From Marinagarivorans sp. (GTDB taxonomy: Bacteria; Pseudomonadota; Gammaproteobacteria; Pseudomonadales; Cellvibrionaceae), in NCBI GenBank assembly GCA_028281865.1, contig JANQJB010000044.1, forward strand, positions 62,001 through 126,000: 64,000 nucleotides of DNA, given 5' to 3'. Below are positions 1 through 7,457 of the stretch, piece after piece. The translations under genes were made by a program, and so were the position numbers. The notes under the pieces were generated by a model, which ran no database searches, was not told where the DNA came from, and saw nothing but the letters and a program-made list of their open reading frames with translations. Numbering within the stretch: position 1 is the first letter of the stretch; every line of letters begins with the position of its first letter.

Positions 1-78
1 GGGTTGGAGTTGGTTTTTAGCGGGTTTGGTTTCACTCAGGGCTTGTATCACTTAGGGATAGAGCGCCCTTGGGATTAG
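1..78 (+). CDS. Possible 3' end of a plus-strand gene (partial)
   Basis: Reading frame 1 is open from the first base to a TAG at 76-78 and gives 25 residues, ending IERPWD. If real, it is the C-terminus of a gene entering from the left and convergent with the DUF3570 gene. The stretch is too short to recognise a family, and an open frame of this length is common by chance. No clear hairpin terminator follows in 79-124. Confidence 0.25.
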   Translation, partial: GLELVFSGFGFTQGLYHLGIERPWD

Positions 79-124
79 CGGTGAAGCGCCGAGGAAAGAT
101 TGTAATTAGCTGTTTGTTTAATGC

Positions 125-1330
125 TTAGTAGGAGATCGCAAGATTAATCCGCAGGACATCGGCATCGAAGCTGTAAAAAGGCTCGTTGCCTAGCTCTGCC
201 TCGCCGATTATGCTCAAGTTCCAATTTCGGAAGTTGTCGTAATCGAACATGATGCGGTCCCAATATATTTTCAAGGTTGTTTTTTCAACAAACGGAAGGT
301 ATTTGTCATCAAATTCGTAGCCGACGGTAATCCCTAAGGTATTGTCGCTAAACGCGCTCATTTCTTTGTCGCGCGCGCGAAATTCTTTGCGGCTATCGTC
401 TGTTTCTGCATCGAAATATTCAAACATGTCGGAAAAGAAATCCGCTTCGTTTTGGGAATAGGCGCGCGCGCGAAATTCCAAGCTCCAATTCGATTTAAAA
501 GGATGGATATAGCGCAGCTCAAAATTGTCAGCTTTGATACCCCAGCTATCAGAGAAATACCGATATTCTGCGCGAATCGCTGCGCGATAGGGTAGACGAT
601 ACATACTGCGGATCGCGACTGCATCGCTGTTGCGTGTCGAAGGATAGTGTTCCGGCTGCCTGCCGACGGTAATGCTGCCATCGTTGGCAACGGAATCGAT
701 GTAACGCACACTGCGATAGGGGTTGTTTATAAAGCCCTGGTCGATAACCGATTCGGCAACAACGTTAACGATCCATTTGCGGGTGAGCACTTGTGTGAGC
801 CCAATGCGATAGCGTTTGGTTTGTTTGTCCTCGCGAAAAGTATCGTTATTATTTTGCATCACCACGTCATCACCTTGGGTATAACCGAAGCTCAGCGTGG
901 ACATATCGCCGAAGAAATCTTGGCTGACATTAAAGCTAACGGTTTCTGCCTCGTAGTCATTTTCAGTAGAGGTCGATAAGTTTAGCTTCAGCATCGTCTT
1001 GTTGTAGAGGTAGTCTACGCCGACGCCCGTTTCGGTGCGCTCTTCTGTATATAACGTACTGCCTGCCGTTAGAACATCAATCGATGCGCTCGATACTTTG
1101 TCAACGTAATAACTAGCCGAAAAAGAAATGGTATCTTTGAAGCCTTTGCGAACTAAGACCGATGGACCGGTGATCTCTACGCCGCCGCCATCGTAGGCGT
1201 GGTAGAGCATGTCGGTGCGATCTTCCGGCAATACTGCGGCGTGGCTTAATCCTGCTACCAGAAGCAGGAGAATCGAGAATAATTTAGTGAGTTGCGTAAA
1301 TTTGAAAAGGCAATAACAGGTAGTTTCCAA
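125..1330 (-). CDS. DUF3570 outer-membrane beta-barrel-like protein
   Basis: Exported protein of about 401 residues. It has a hydrophobic signal segment (LFSILLLLVAGLSHA) followed by a long run of alternating aromatic/polar strands and a C-terminal aromatic residue (Tyr), as expected of an outer-membrane barrel. The sequence style matches the DUF3570 family; the function of that family is not known to me. An ATG at 1378 would make the protein overlap the upstream DUF4266 gene by 41 bases. A TTG at 1328-1330, seven bases after that gene's stop, puts the signal peptide at the N-terminus, so I prefer it. It is the last gene of the minus-strand run coming from 6.7 kb; in other genomes this family tends to sit with DUF4266 and thioredoxin genes, as here. 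Confidence 0.8.
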   Translation of the reverse strand: METTCYCLFKFTQLTKLFSILLLLVAGLSHAAVLPEDRTDMLYHAYDGGGVEITGPSVLVRKGFKDTISFSASYYVDKVSSASIDVLTAGSTLYTEERTETGVGVDYLYNKTMLKLNLSTSTENDYEAETVSFNVSQDFFGDMSTLSFGYTQGDDVVMQNNNDTFREDKQTKRYRIGLTQVLTRKWIVNVVAESVIDQGFINNPYRSVRYIDSVANDGSITVGRQPEHYPSTRNSDAVAIRSMYRLPYRAAIRAEYRYFSDSWGIKADNFELRYIHPFKSNWSLEFRARAYSQNEADFFSDMFEYFDAETDDSRKEFRARDKEMSAFSDNTLGITVGYEFDDKYLPFVEKTTLKIYWDRIMFDYDNFRNWNLSIIGEAELGNEPFYSFDADVLRINLAISY

Positions 1331-1337
1331 TCGCCTG

Positions 1338-1565
1338 CTAATTACAACCACACCCACCTCCGGCACCACTTTCAGCACCGCGGGCGGCTTCCCGAGCTTC
1401 GTAGACGTGGTTCATGTACTTGGCGGAAGCAGGGTCGACGTCAAATGCCATAATTGAGTCGGCGAGTATGCCACGCTGATGCGGCTTCACCCACGGCTGC
1501 AGGGATTTGCAGCCGGAAAGGGCGAAAAAAAATATAATAATGCTTAAAGCGCGTTTCAGTAACAT
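1338..1565 (-). CDS. DUF4266 small lipoprotein with Cys-rich C-terminus
   Basis: Protein of 75 residues with a lipoprotein signal (hydrophobic IIIFFFALSGC, lipobox L-S-G-C, lipidated Cys at about residue 19). The mature part is only about 55 residues: WVKPHQRGILADSIMAF, an Ala/Glu/Arg-rich helix, then a flexible Gly-rich tail ending GGGCGCN. This is the DUF4266 pattern. It starts immediately after the stop of the tlpA-like gene (position 1566) and ends seven bases before the likely start of the DUF3570 gene, so all three are probably co-translated. The two Cys at the extreme C-terminus are the obvious candidates for a redox, metal or modification site, and the neighbouring thioredoxin would fit that. 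This role is inferred, not known. Confidence 0.85.
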   Translation of the reverse strand: MLLKRALSIIIFFFALSGCKSLQPWVKPHQRGILADSIMAFDVDPASAKYMNHVYEAREAARGAESGAGGGCGCN

Positions 1566-2057
1566 TTACTCTGCAATTAGCTTCTTAATTTGTTTGATAT
1601 AGTCCCTTTCCTCACCTTTTTTGTAGCCTTTGTGCAGGTGACGTATGTTACCTTTGCGGTCGACAAAATAGGTGGATGGCATGGCTTCGTTGCCGAATAA
1701 ATCCGCAACTTTGCCTTCACTATCATCAAGTATAGGGAAAGATACAGGGGTGTCCTTCAAAAACTCGTCACGTTCGTCGGCTTCACCGTCAACATTTAAG
1801 CCCAACAGCACAAAACCAGACTTTTTGTAGTCCTTGTAGATCTTTTCTATCAAGGGCATTTCTTGGCGGCAGGGCCCACACCACGAGGCCCAAAAGTTGA
1901 CCATGACGACTTTGCCGCGAAAATCTTTTAAGCGAACATTTTCACCGCTAAGCGTTTTGGCGGTGAAGTCTGGGGCGGGTTTGTTCATATCGCCGGCATG
2001 CGCGGAAAATGTTAATAGGCATGCCGTAATCAACGCTAAAATGTATGAGCTTTTCAT
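1566..2057 (-). CDS. TlpA/ResA-type thiol-disulfide oxidoreductase
   Basis: Periplasmic thioredoxin-fold protein. A signal peptide (KSSYILALITACLLTFSAHA) is followed by an AhpC/TSA-Redoxin type domain with the active site WASWCGPCRQEM and the cis-proline region EAMPSTYFVDRKG. I chose the ATG at 2055-2057 because AAGGA lies seven bases upstream and the signal peptide then starts at residue 2; a GTG at 2096 would add 13 residues. Members of this family reduce disulfides or heme-binding CxxC pairs in the periplasm. Here it lies in an operon that encodes a CxxCH di-heme lipoprotein and a Cys-tailed lipoprotein, either of which could be its substrate (inference). Confidence 0.92.
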   Translation of the reverse strand: MKSSYILALITACLLTFSAHAGDMNKPAPDFTAKTLSGENVRLKDFRGKVVMVNFWASWCGPCRQEMPLIEKIYKDYKKSGFVLLGLNVDGEADERDEFLKDTPVSFPILDDSEGKVADLFGNEAMPSTYFVDRKGNIRHLHKGYKKGEERDYIKQIKKLIAE

Positions 2058-2221
2058 GTATTTATCCTTGATGTGTGTACCAATAAGTTTTTTCACTTTT
2101 AAACCTCTTGAATGTGTTGTGAATTCAGTATTAATTGTGACCGCAGTGATAGTTCTTTTAGCCTCAACTGCTCAAAGCAAAATATTTATCAAAAAGTTTG
2201 TTTTCCTTAATAAACAATTGC

Positions 2222-2887
2222 TTAAAAAAACAGTGTTAGGCCAAACTGAAATTCAAGGTTTTGCGTTTTTTTGTCCTCGCCAAAAATACTGTGCGTAAAA
2301 ATATAATTGCGAAAATCAAAACGCGCCGCAATCCAGTCTGTTGTATATAACCGGAAACCGACGCCGAAATTGTATGTAAACAGCTCTTCGTCAGCAAACA
2401 AAGTATTTCCGGCGCCAGCGACAAAATACGTATCTGTATTAAAAGCGCGCCGCCCAAAATAAACTTCGCCGGGAAAGATATTCAGCCCTAGGTCGAGGTT
2501 GTAGTAAGAGAGTTCCCGCTGCTCGTCAGTTAACAGTGGTGTGGCGCCACTTAATAATTCGAAAGTGGTTGGCTGAGCTTGTGCGGCGGCATAACTGCCC
2601 TCTAGAAATAAATCTTCGGAAATGTGAAAAGCGATGCGAAAACCGTAGACGTCACTGGTGCCAAAATCTTCTATGCTCAAAACACCGGTAAATAAACCCA
2701 TTTCCCAGTGTTCTGAGTCGATATCGGATTCGTCAATCTCGCGTCGTTCGATATCGGGTTGTACCACATCTTTGAGAACGCGTTCGTCACGGCTTTCCTG
2801 CGCATAAGCGACAGTGCTTATCACAGATGGAAACAGAAAACCGCTAAGCAGAGCTGCTAAAATAACACGCTGAAACCAGCTTGCCAT
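2222..2887 (-). CDS. Outer-membrane beta-barrel domain protein
   Basis: Protein of 221 residues with a signal peptide (residues 1-30, ending AYAQ), a short acidic linker (about 30-60) and an 8-strand-like barrel of alternating residues ending FGLTLFF; the terminal Phe is the usual BAM signal. It resembles the family of small outer-membrane barrels with a conserved acidic N-terminal linker. Its start overlaps the end of the SH3/barrel gene upstream by 31 bases, which suggests translational coupling. About 165 bases with a T-rich, promoter-like look separate its stop from the tlpA-like gene. I cannot assign a ligand or partner from the sequence. Confidence 0.8.
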   Translation of the reverse strand: MASWFQRVILAALLSGFLFPSVISTVAYAQESRDERVLKDVVQPDIERREIDESDIDSEHWEMGLFTGVLSIEDFGTSDVYGFRIAFHISEDLFLEGSYAAAQAQPTTFELLSGATPLLTDEQRELSYYNLDLGLNIFPGEVYFGRRAFNTDTYFVAGAGNTLFADEELFTYNFGVGFRLYTTDWIAARFDFRNYIFTHSIFGEDKKTQNLEFQFGLTLFF

Positions 2888-3738
2888 TGTTCTATCTCCT
2901 CGTTTTCGTCGCGCGACGTCAAAATCGTGTGGCTGTTGTATTCAAGTCGCACCGTAAGGCGATGCGAAAAATGCCACAAAACGCCTGCTCCCGCGGTTAA
3001 CACCGAGTCGTCTCTATCTTCTGACTCTGCCAACACTGTACCGGGAAGCGTCTGAATAATACCCGAACCCAAACTAAAATAGGGTGAATAACGCCAGCTG
3101 GGAAAGGGTTTGTGAACTAGGTTAATGCTGGCGAGTTTTAGTGTTGAAAAATCGCCAAAGGCTTGTGTGTATTTTATTTCTGTCGAAATATTATCGGTGA
3201 AACTATAGCCTAAAAACGGCGAGTAACTGATAACGTTTTCGAAGTGACCGGCAAGCAATCCTGTGCGCCAGCGGTTTTCGATATGGTCGCGCCACTTCAG
3301 CTCTCTGAATCCGAGTACATTGCCGCGCTCATCGTAGCTGCCTTCGAGCTGTCCGCGTTTAATCCAGCCAATTTTATTGTCAGTTGTGATGCCTTTAAAC
3401 CAGTCGTTGTGCTGTTTGACAAGAATAATTTTTTCACCTTTTTCAACCACATGAAAAATAGGGTAGCCACGACCGGAAAAGGTATGCATTTCGACGAAGG
3501 GGGCTGCAACAATAACAATTAACCCGTTCTTAATTTTTCGCCAGGCTTCGGGGTATGAGGGCGGCACTACGGTTTTTTCGGTAACGGTGTCAGTTCCAGA
3601 TTGCTCGTCAATTTCAACCACTGTTTCAGTTTCGCCAACGGGATCTTGCGACTCTTGCGCGTCGCTTAAACCTGAAAAAATAAGCGCAAAGAACAGTGCT
3701 AACAAAGTTTTAGCCTTAGCGCGTGGCGATTGAATCAT
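2857..3738 (-). CDS. SH3-like domain plus beta-barrel envelope protein
   Basis: Protein of 293 residues. It has a signal peptide (about 1-27, ending SDAQ) and an acidic Val/Thr/Glu linker. A bacterial SH3-type fold follows at about residues 75-135 (FVEMHTFSGRGYPIFHVVEKG, then HNDWFKG and IGWIKRGQL, the hallmark pattern of SH3_3 domains). Residues 160-293 form a small beta-barrel ending FSVLF. SH3-like domains of this type usually bind peptidoglycan or partner proteins, so the protein probably bridges the outer membrane and the wall. It is sandwiched between the di-heme lipoprotein gene (11 bases upstream) and a second barrel gene (31-base overlap), so the three very likely act together. Confidence 0.78.
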   Translation of the reverse strand: MIQSPRAKAKTLLALFFALIFSGLSDAQESQDPVGETETVVEIDEQSGTDTVTEKTVVPPSYPEAWRKIKNGLIVIVAAPFVEMHTFSGRGYPIFHVVEKGEKIILVKQHNDWFKGITTDNKIGWIKRGQLEGSYDERGNVLGFRELKWRDHIENRWRTGLLAGHFENVISYSPFLGYSFTDNISTEIKYTQAFGDFSTLKLASINLVHKPFPSWRYSPYFSLGSGIIQTLPGTVLAESEDRDDSVLTAGAGVLWHFSHRLTVRLEYNSHTILTSRDENEEIEQWQAGFSVLF

Positions 3739-3749
3739 TAATGCGTTCT

Positions 3750-6692
3750 TTAATCGGGAATCGGGGTATCAAATGGATTATTGTAGTATTGAGCGCCTAC
3801 GTCCAGCCATTCTGCAATAAGTTTGAGCTCGTGTTCACTTAATAGACCATAATGGTCGTGCTCTTCATCATCGACGTAGCCTTGTTCAAAGACTTGGAAA
3901 AAAGCGGCGCTGTTGCGCGCACCTCTAGCGTTCATAACAGGAGCGAAATTCTCTCCAGTGTTGCGAATTTCAGGCATCGTAACCGGGTTGCCGTCGTCGT
4001 CGAGCACAGGAAGCATGGTCTCGGGATCAATCACTGGCACGTCGACGATAATGTAGTCTTCGACCAAGTTGTCCTCGAGCAGATTTTGTTTAAGGTCAGT
4101 GCGAAAGAGCTCGTTGTACGAGGTTACATACGCGTCGTCAAAGTCGTTGTCATTTTCGCCTATCGGCTTATTGCTAAGCTCGATTTGAAAATTTCCGGCG
4201 GGGATCATGTCGTTGCCCATCGCGTCAACGTCGTTGTGGCAAGACGTGCAGGTATTGTCGACAATTTCTAGCTGTGGCTCGGCCATGTTCGGGACCATCA
4301 CCGGTGTGCACTCACGTCTATCCATGTCCCAAATGGGTTGTATGTTAGCCACGTAATTTATCGTGATGCGGCAGAGAGCGCTCCAATCGCGATTGAAGTC
4401 TGGATCGGCATTGTCAACCGATCTGCATGTGCTCGGTGGTTGCCACGTCAATGTTGGAGGGTCGGCCTCGGGCAGAGGGGGGCAATCGGGGTCGGGATTG
4501 CGTGGAATCGAAATGTAAGAAGCGACGATGTCCTCGGCTTTGCCGATCTCGTCGGGTGTCCAGCGGTCGCGAAATAATAAATCGATGCTTGGTTCGCGAA
4601 TGCCGTTGATGCGCGCGTTGTACTCCGCCATGGTTTCGTTTTGCAGCGGCAACTCTTCTGTGCCGAGCGAATCCAGGAAGTTAACGGTATTGGTAAATCC
4701 GGTCCCGCCGGGCGCTCCCGAGTAAACGCTAGCCAATTCAGCGTCCGGTCTCCCGTGCGCATAGTCTGTGTTTGGATCGTGGCAGCCGCTGCACTCGTAT
4801 GTCTCGCCTGCTTTTACCGTGAGCCAATTGAGATGTTGATCTTGAGTCAGCGCCATACCTTTCGCGTCGACAATTTGGAAGCTAAAAGCGATATTGGCCG
4901 GTACCTTAAATTTAACTGAGCCGTCGGGCTCGATCGGCACGTAGCCGAGGATGTCGAACATTTGCCCGCGGTTGCGTACGCCAAATGCAGAGTTGTCGAA
5001 CTCGCGCACATCTTCACTTGGCAGCGGCACCGGCTTTATCAGCCGCAGGAACCGAGCATCTTTGGCGGTGAAGGGCATTTGCATTGGGTCCGCGTAAGTG
5101 GCGATATCACCGGGAGCTGGGACTGTTTCAAAACTGCTGACTAAATCGTTGCCATCGACGTCGAATAAATTGCGAATATGAACAATGCCTAGGTTTTCGT
5201 CAGCCGCCTCAGTATCGATTGTCGTTGGGCCAAGCGCGACCGGCTCGGGGTACGAGGTCACCATTACTGCCTCGGTAAAAAAAGCCTCGCCTCTAGGGAT
5301 TTTAATCGGTAGTTGTGTGCCTGAATCGAGGTCGAGCACCCAAAGTCCGTATTCTGGGTTTGCTTCGGCATATTGCCCTGTCATTGGGTCTTGGCCTTCC
5401 ACGAGTTCAATAAAACGATCGACGCAAGGGTTGACGGTTTCCCCGTTGACTTCATTAATACGGCATTGGCTCCAAGTGACTAAGAAGCGGTTAGTGTCGT
5501 CGTAAAGTGGGTAGGCGGAACTGAAGTAACCCAGCGGCGAGAGACTGTCATCTGTATTGACCTGGCCGGGAGATAGCGATTCGTGTGCTTCGGTGGAGCT
5601 TGCCACTCCGGTGGGTGTGGTGGCTGCGATTTCACTGAAATTGTCGATATCAATCGCCACAATATCACCGCCAAATTTATCGGTCTCGCGATCGCGCAAC
5701 ACAATTAAGACGCGGTCATCGGGTAGTTGTCGCGCCTTATAGAAAACGCCGGCCGTGTCATTGGTACCGGTATCTTGGCTGTTGTGTCCGTACAAAAAGT
5801 GCAAATTCGATCCGTCGGGGTTGATGGTATAAAAGCTTAGGCGGTCGCGACCCTGTGCATTGTCCCAACGCAAAAACAATATACGACCGTCCTCTAGCAC
5901 AGTGGGCTGTAGGTCGTGGCTTACATTGAAAGTAAGTTGAGCAATTTCCTGAGTCCTTTTATCGATGGTGTGCAATACAAAAGCTTCGCGTTCGTCACTT
6001 CGATTGTCGACTAGCGCTGAATATTGAGGTTTGTTTTCGTCGAGTTGAATCGCGCGCGAACGGCGCTGGCGATTCGATGAAAATACAATTTTGTCGTTCG
6101 GTAAATACGCAGGCGAGACATCTTCTCCTAGCTCGGCTTGAATTTCCGAGACAATCACACGTTCGAGCAGCTTGTTAGTGATGTCGTATTCCCAAATATT
6201 CCAGGTGGGTTGCTCCTCTTCATCAGCATCGGGGTCCTCGGGAGCTCGCATGGCAAATAGCAGGCGAGTGCCGTCGGGGGAAACACTAAGGTCTTTAATA
6301 TCGTAGGTTGCGTCGACAAGTGGGCTGTCTTCGTCATTGGGGTCTTCCGGAACCTGGGGGAACAAGTCTTTGGTCAATATTTCTTCGGGAGCGTCAGACT
6401 TCCCGCGAGCTTTTAAGATAAGTTGTGCCCCGGGGTTGAACGCATCGGGATCGAGAATATTGAGTGACGCAATGTTGCCGTCTTCGTCTAGCGGAAGAGA
6501 GCGCTCAATATAGGCAATTGGTTGGTCCACAATGACCGGGTCCGGGTCTTGATTCGGGTCCGAATTGAGGCCAGTGCTATCGGTGCTATTAGAAAAATCG
6601 CAGGCATGCAGCGAAAACATTAATACGATTGCTAATAAAATTTTGCTGCGCGCGCTTTTTATAAGATTGAGGTCAGCGGTGCTAATTTGCAT
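3750..6692 (-). CDS. Large di-heme c-type lipoprotein with PD40 repeats (HzsA-like)
   Basis: Protein of about 980 residues. A lipoprotein signal (KILLAIVLMFSLHAC) is followed by an Asp/Pro-rich linker. Next come WD40/PD40-type beta-propeller repeats (for example LSVSPDGTRLLFAMR, KIVFSSNRQRRSRA, GRILFLRWDN). The C-terminal half carries two heme c attachment motifs, CSGCH (about residues 643-647) and CTSCH (about 824-828, counted from an upstream GTG at 6719). The order propeller then CxxCH domain resembles the alpha subunit of hydrazine synthase and the many HzsA-related proteins of unknown function. I do not propose hydrazine chemistry. I chose the ATG at 6690-6692 over the GTG at 6719 because it has a purine-rich stretch upstream and a compact signal. 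It is the first gene of the minus-strand operon. Confidence 0.82.
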   Translation of the reverse strand: MQISTADLNLIKSARSKILLAIVLMFSLHACDFSNSTDSTGLNSDPNQDPDPVIVDQPIAYIERSLPLDEDGNIASLNILDPDAFNPGAQLILKARGKSDAPEEILTKDLFPQVPEDPNDEDSPLVDATYDIKDLSVSPDGTRLLFAMRAPEDPDADEEEQPTWNIWEYDITNKLLERVIVSEIQAELGEDVSPAYLPNDKIVFSSNRQRRSRAIQLDENKPQYSALVDNRSDEREAFVLHTIDKRTQEIAQLTFNVSHDLQPTVLEDGRILFLRWDNAQGRDRLSFYTINPDGSNLHFLYGHNSQDTGTNDTAGVFYKARQLPDDRVLIVLRDRETDKFGGDIVAIDIDNFSEIAATTPTGVASSTEAHESLSPGQVNTDDSLSPLGYFSSAYPLYDDTNRFLVTWSQCRINEVNGETVNPCVDRFIELVEGQDPMTGQYAEANPEYGLWVLDLDSGTQLPIKIPRGEAFFTEAVMVTSYPEPVALGPTTIDTEAADENLGIVHIRNLFDVDGNDLVSSFETVPAPGDIATYADPMQMPFTAKDARFLRLIKPVPLPSEDVREFDNSAFGVRNRGQMFDILGYVPIEPDGSVKFKVPANIAFSFQIVDAKGMALTQDQHLNWLTVKAGETYECSGCHDPNTDYAHGRPDAELASVYSGAPGGTGFTNTVNFLDSLGTEELPLQNETMAEYNARINGIREPSIDLLFRDRWTPDEIGKAEDIVASYISIPRNPDPDCPPLPEADPPTLTWQPPSTCRSVDNADPDFNRDWSALCRITINYVANIQPIWDMDRRECTPVMVPNMAEPQLEIVDNTCTSCHNDVDAMGNDMIPAGNFQIELSNKPIGENDNDFDDAYVTSYNELFRTDLKQNLLEDNLVEDYIIVDVPVIDPETMLPVLDDDGNPVTMPEIRNTGENFAPVMNARGARNSAAFFQVFEQGYVDDEEHDHYGLLSEHELKLIAEWLDVGAQYYNNPFDTPIPD

Positions 6693-7037
6693 AGTCAATG
6701 ACTCTTTCGTGTAAAGCACTTAGGTCTGCGGAAGTGCCTTTTTTTGCGTGTAAGTGACCAAAATTGTCAACTTGTGAAGGTCTGGTTTGCTCATCTTTCG
6801 GTAACGTTTGTAATTAGCGCAAAAAGTTTAGTCGAGGTCGAACGCGTTTATTCGCTATAAAGTATCGACTATAACGGGCTAACCTGCGTCGGCAAAGCGC
6901 CGAATTAACAAATTTACCAACCCTTTTGTTACGCAAGATCATTTCCAATCTGTAGTGCTTTTCGTTGCCGGAAGCACCAATATTGTTACGTGTGTTACTT
7001 ATTGTGACACTGTTCGCGATGTCTGTTACCGTCTGTC

Positions 7038-7052
7038 CTTGAGATCTTCTCA
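7038..7052. promoter_or_regulatory. Palindromic operator candidate
   Basis: TTGAGA-TCT-TCTCAA is a perfect 15-base inverted repeat. It lies in the divergent promoter region, nine bases before a weak -35-like hexamer. Its size and symmetry suit a dimeric helix-turn-helix repressor. I did not find a second copy in the window, so the regulator cannot be named; a MarR-type gene lies 6 kb to the right. Confidence 0.35.
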
Positions 7053-7104
7053 AAACCACCTTTAGCGCGTAAAGTTGTCCAAATATAAGACTAAAGTCTG
7101 AACT

Positions 7105-7203
7105 ATGAGTCAGTTCAAGCTTTCCGATTTTGGTCGAGGTATGAATTCAGTGGTGTTACTTTTTGGAACAGATTGTGCTCTTTCTCTTAACGTGTTTGAT
7201 TGA
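7105..7203 (+). CDS. Possible 32-residue micro-ORF upstream of a terminator
   Basis: ATG at 7105 to TGA at 7201-7203, starting MSQFKLSDFG with a hydrophobic centre (VVLLFG). A TATAAG-like -10 sits at 7084-7089, so a transcript would start almost at the ATG; there is no Shine-Dalgarno. The unit ends with the hairpin/T-run at 7274-7298. It could equally be a non-coding leader RNA. The codon pattern alone cannot decide. Confidence 0.18.
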   Translation: MSQFKLSDFGRGMNSVVLLFGTDCALSLNVFD

Positions 7204-7273
7204 GCTTTGCGTTTTTAAACTCAGCTTGTTTTAAATCCGGCTTGTTTTAAACCTAGCTTCAAGACCCAGATTG

Positions 7274-7298
7274 AGGGGCCTCGTGCCCCTACTTTTTT
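7274..7298 (+). terminator. Rho-independent terminator, plus strand
   Basis: The stem AGGGGC (7274-7279) pairs with GCCCCT (7285-7290) across a 5-base loop and is followed after two bases by TTTTTT (7293-7298). It lies 160 bases before the CxxCH gene at 7458, with no annotated gene in front of it. It therefore either ends a short transcript from about 7100 or attenuates the trio operon. Confidence 0.6.
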
Positions 7299-7457
7299 AA
7301 CACTTAGCGCACACTCTGATGGAGTAGCACTAGCGAATAATTGATCCGATTGAAGGCTCGCCCTTTGCCTCCATCGGTGTAGCGTTGTAAGGAACGCGGC
7401 GCATACTTAATAAGGGCAATCAAATCGGCATAAAGAACGCAGCGGTGGTTCAGATCA

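Larger units (their letters stand above)
6693..7457. promoter_or_regulatory. Divergent intergenic region between two envelope cytochrome operons
   Basis: About 765 bases separate the di-heme lipoprotein gene (leftward) from the CxxCH gene trio (rightward), so both promoters must lie here. Visible elements, left to right, are a perfect 15-base palindrome (7038-7052), a weak promoter-like pair TTAGCG-N17-TATAAG (7061-7089), a 32-codon open frame (7105-7203), a 12-base direct repeat GCTTGTTTTAAA (7224-7235 and 7240-7251), and a hairpin with a T-run (7274-7298). An 81-codon frame on the minus strand (6814-7059) looks spurious. I see no tRNA or known riboswitch. Confidence 0.5.

Noticed and set aside
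3750..6692. Hydrazine synthase / anammox chemistry
   Set aside because: Only the alpha-subunit-like layout is shared; no beta/gamma subunits or anammox genes, and the host looks like an ordinary gammaproteobacterium.
6814..7059. 81-codon frame on the minus strand in the divergent promoter region
   Set aside because: Arg-rich, no SD, no recognisable family, overlaps the palindrome region; likely chance.
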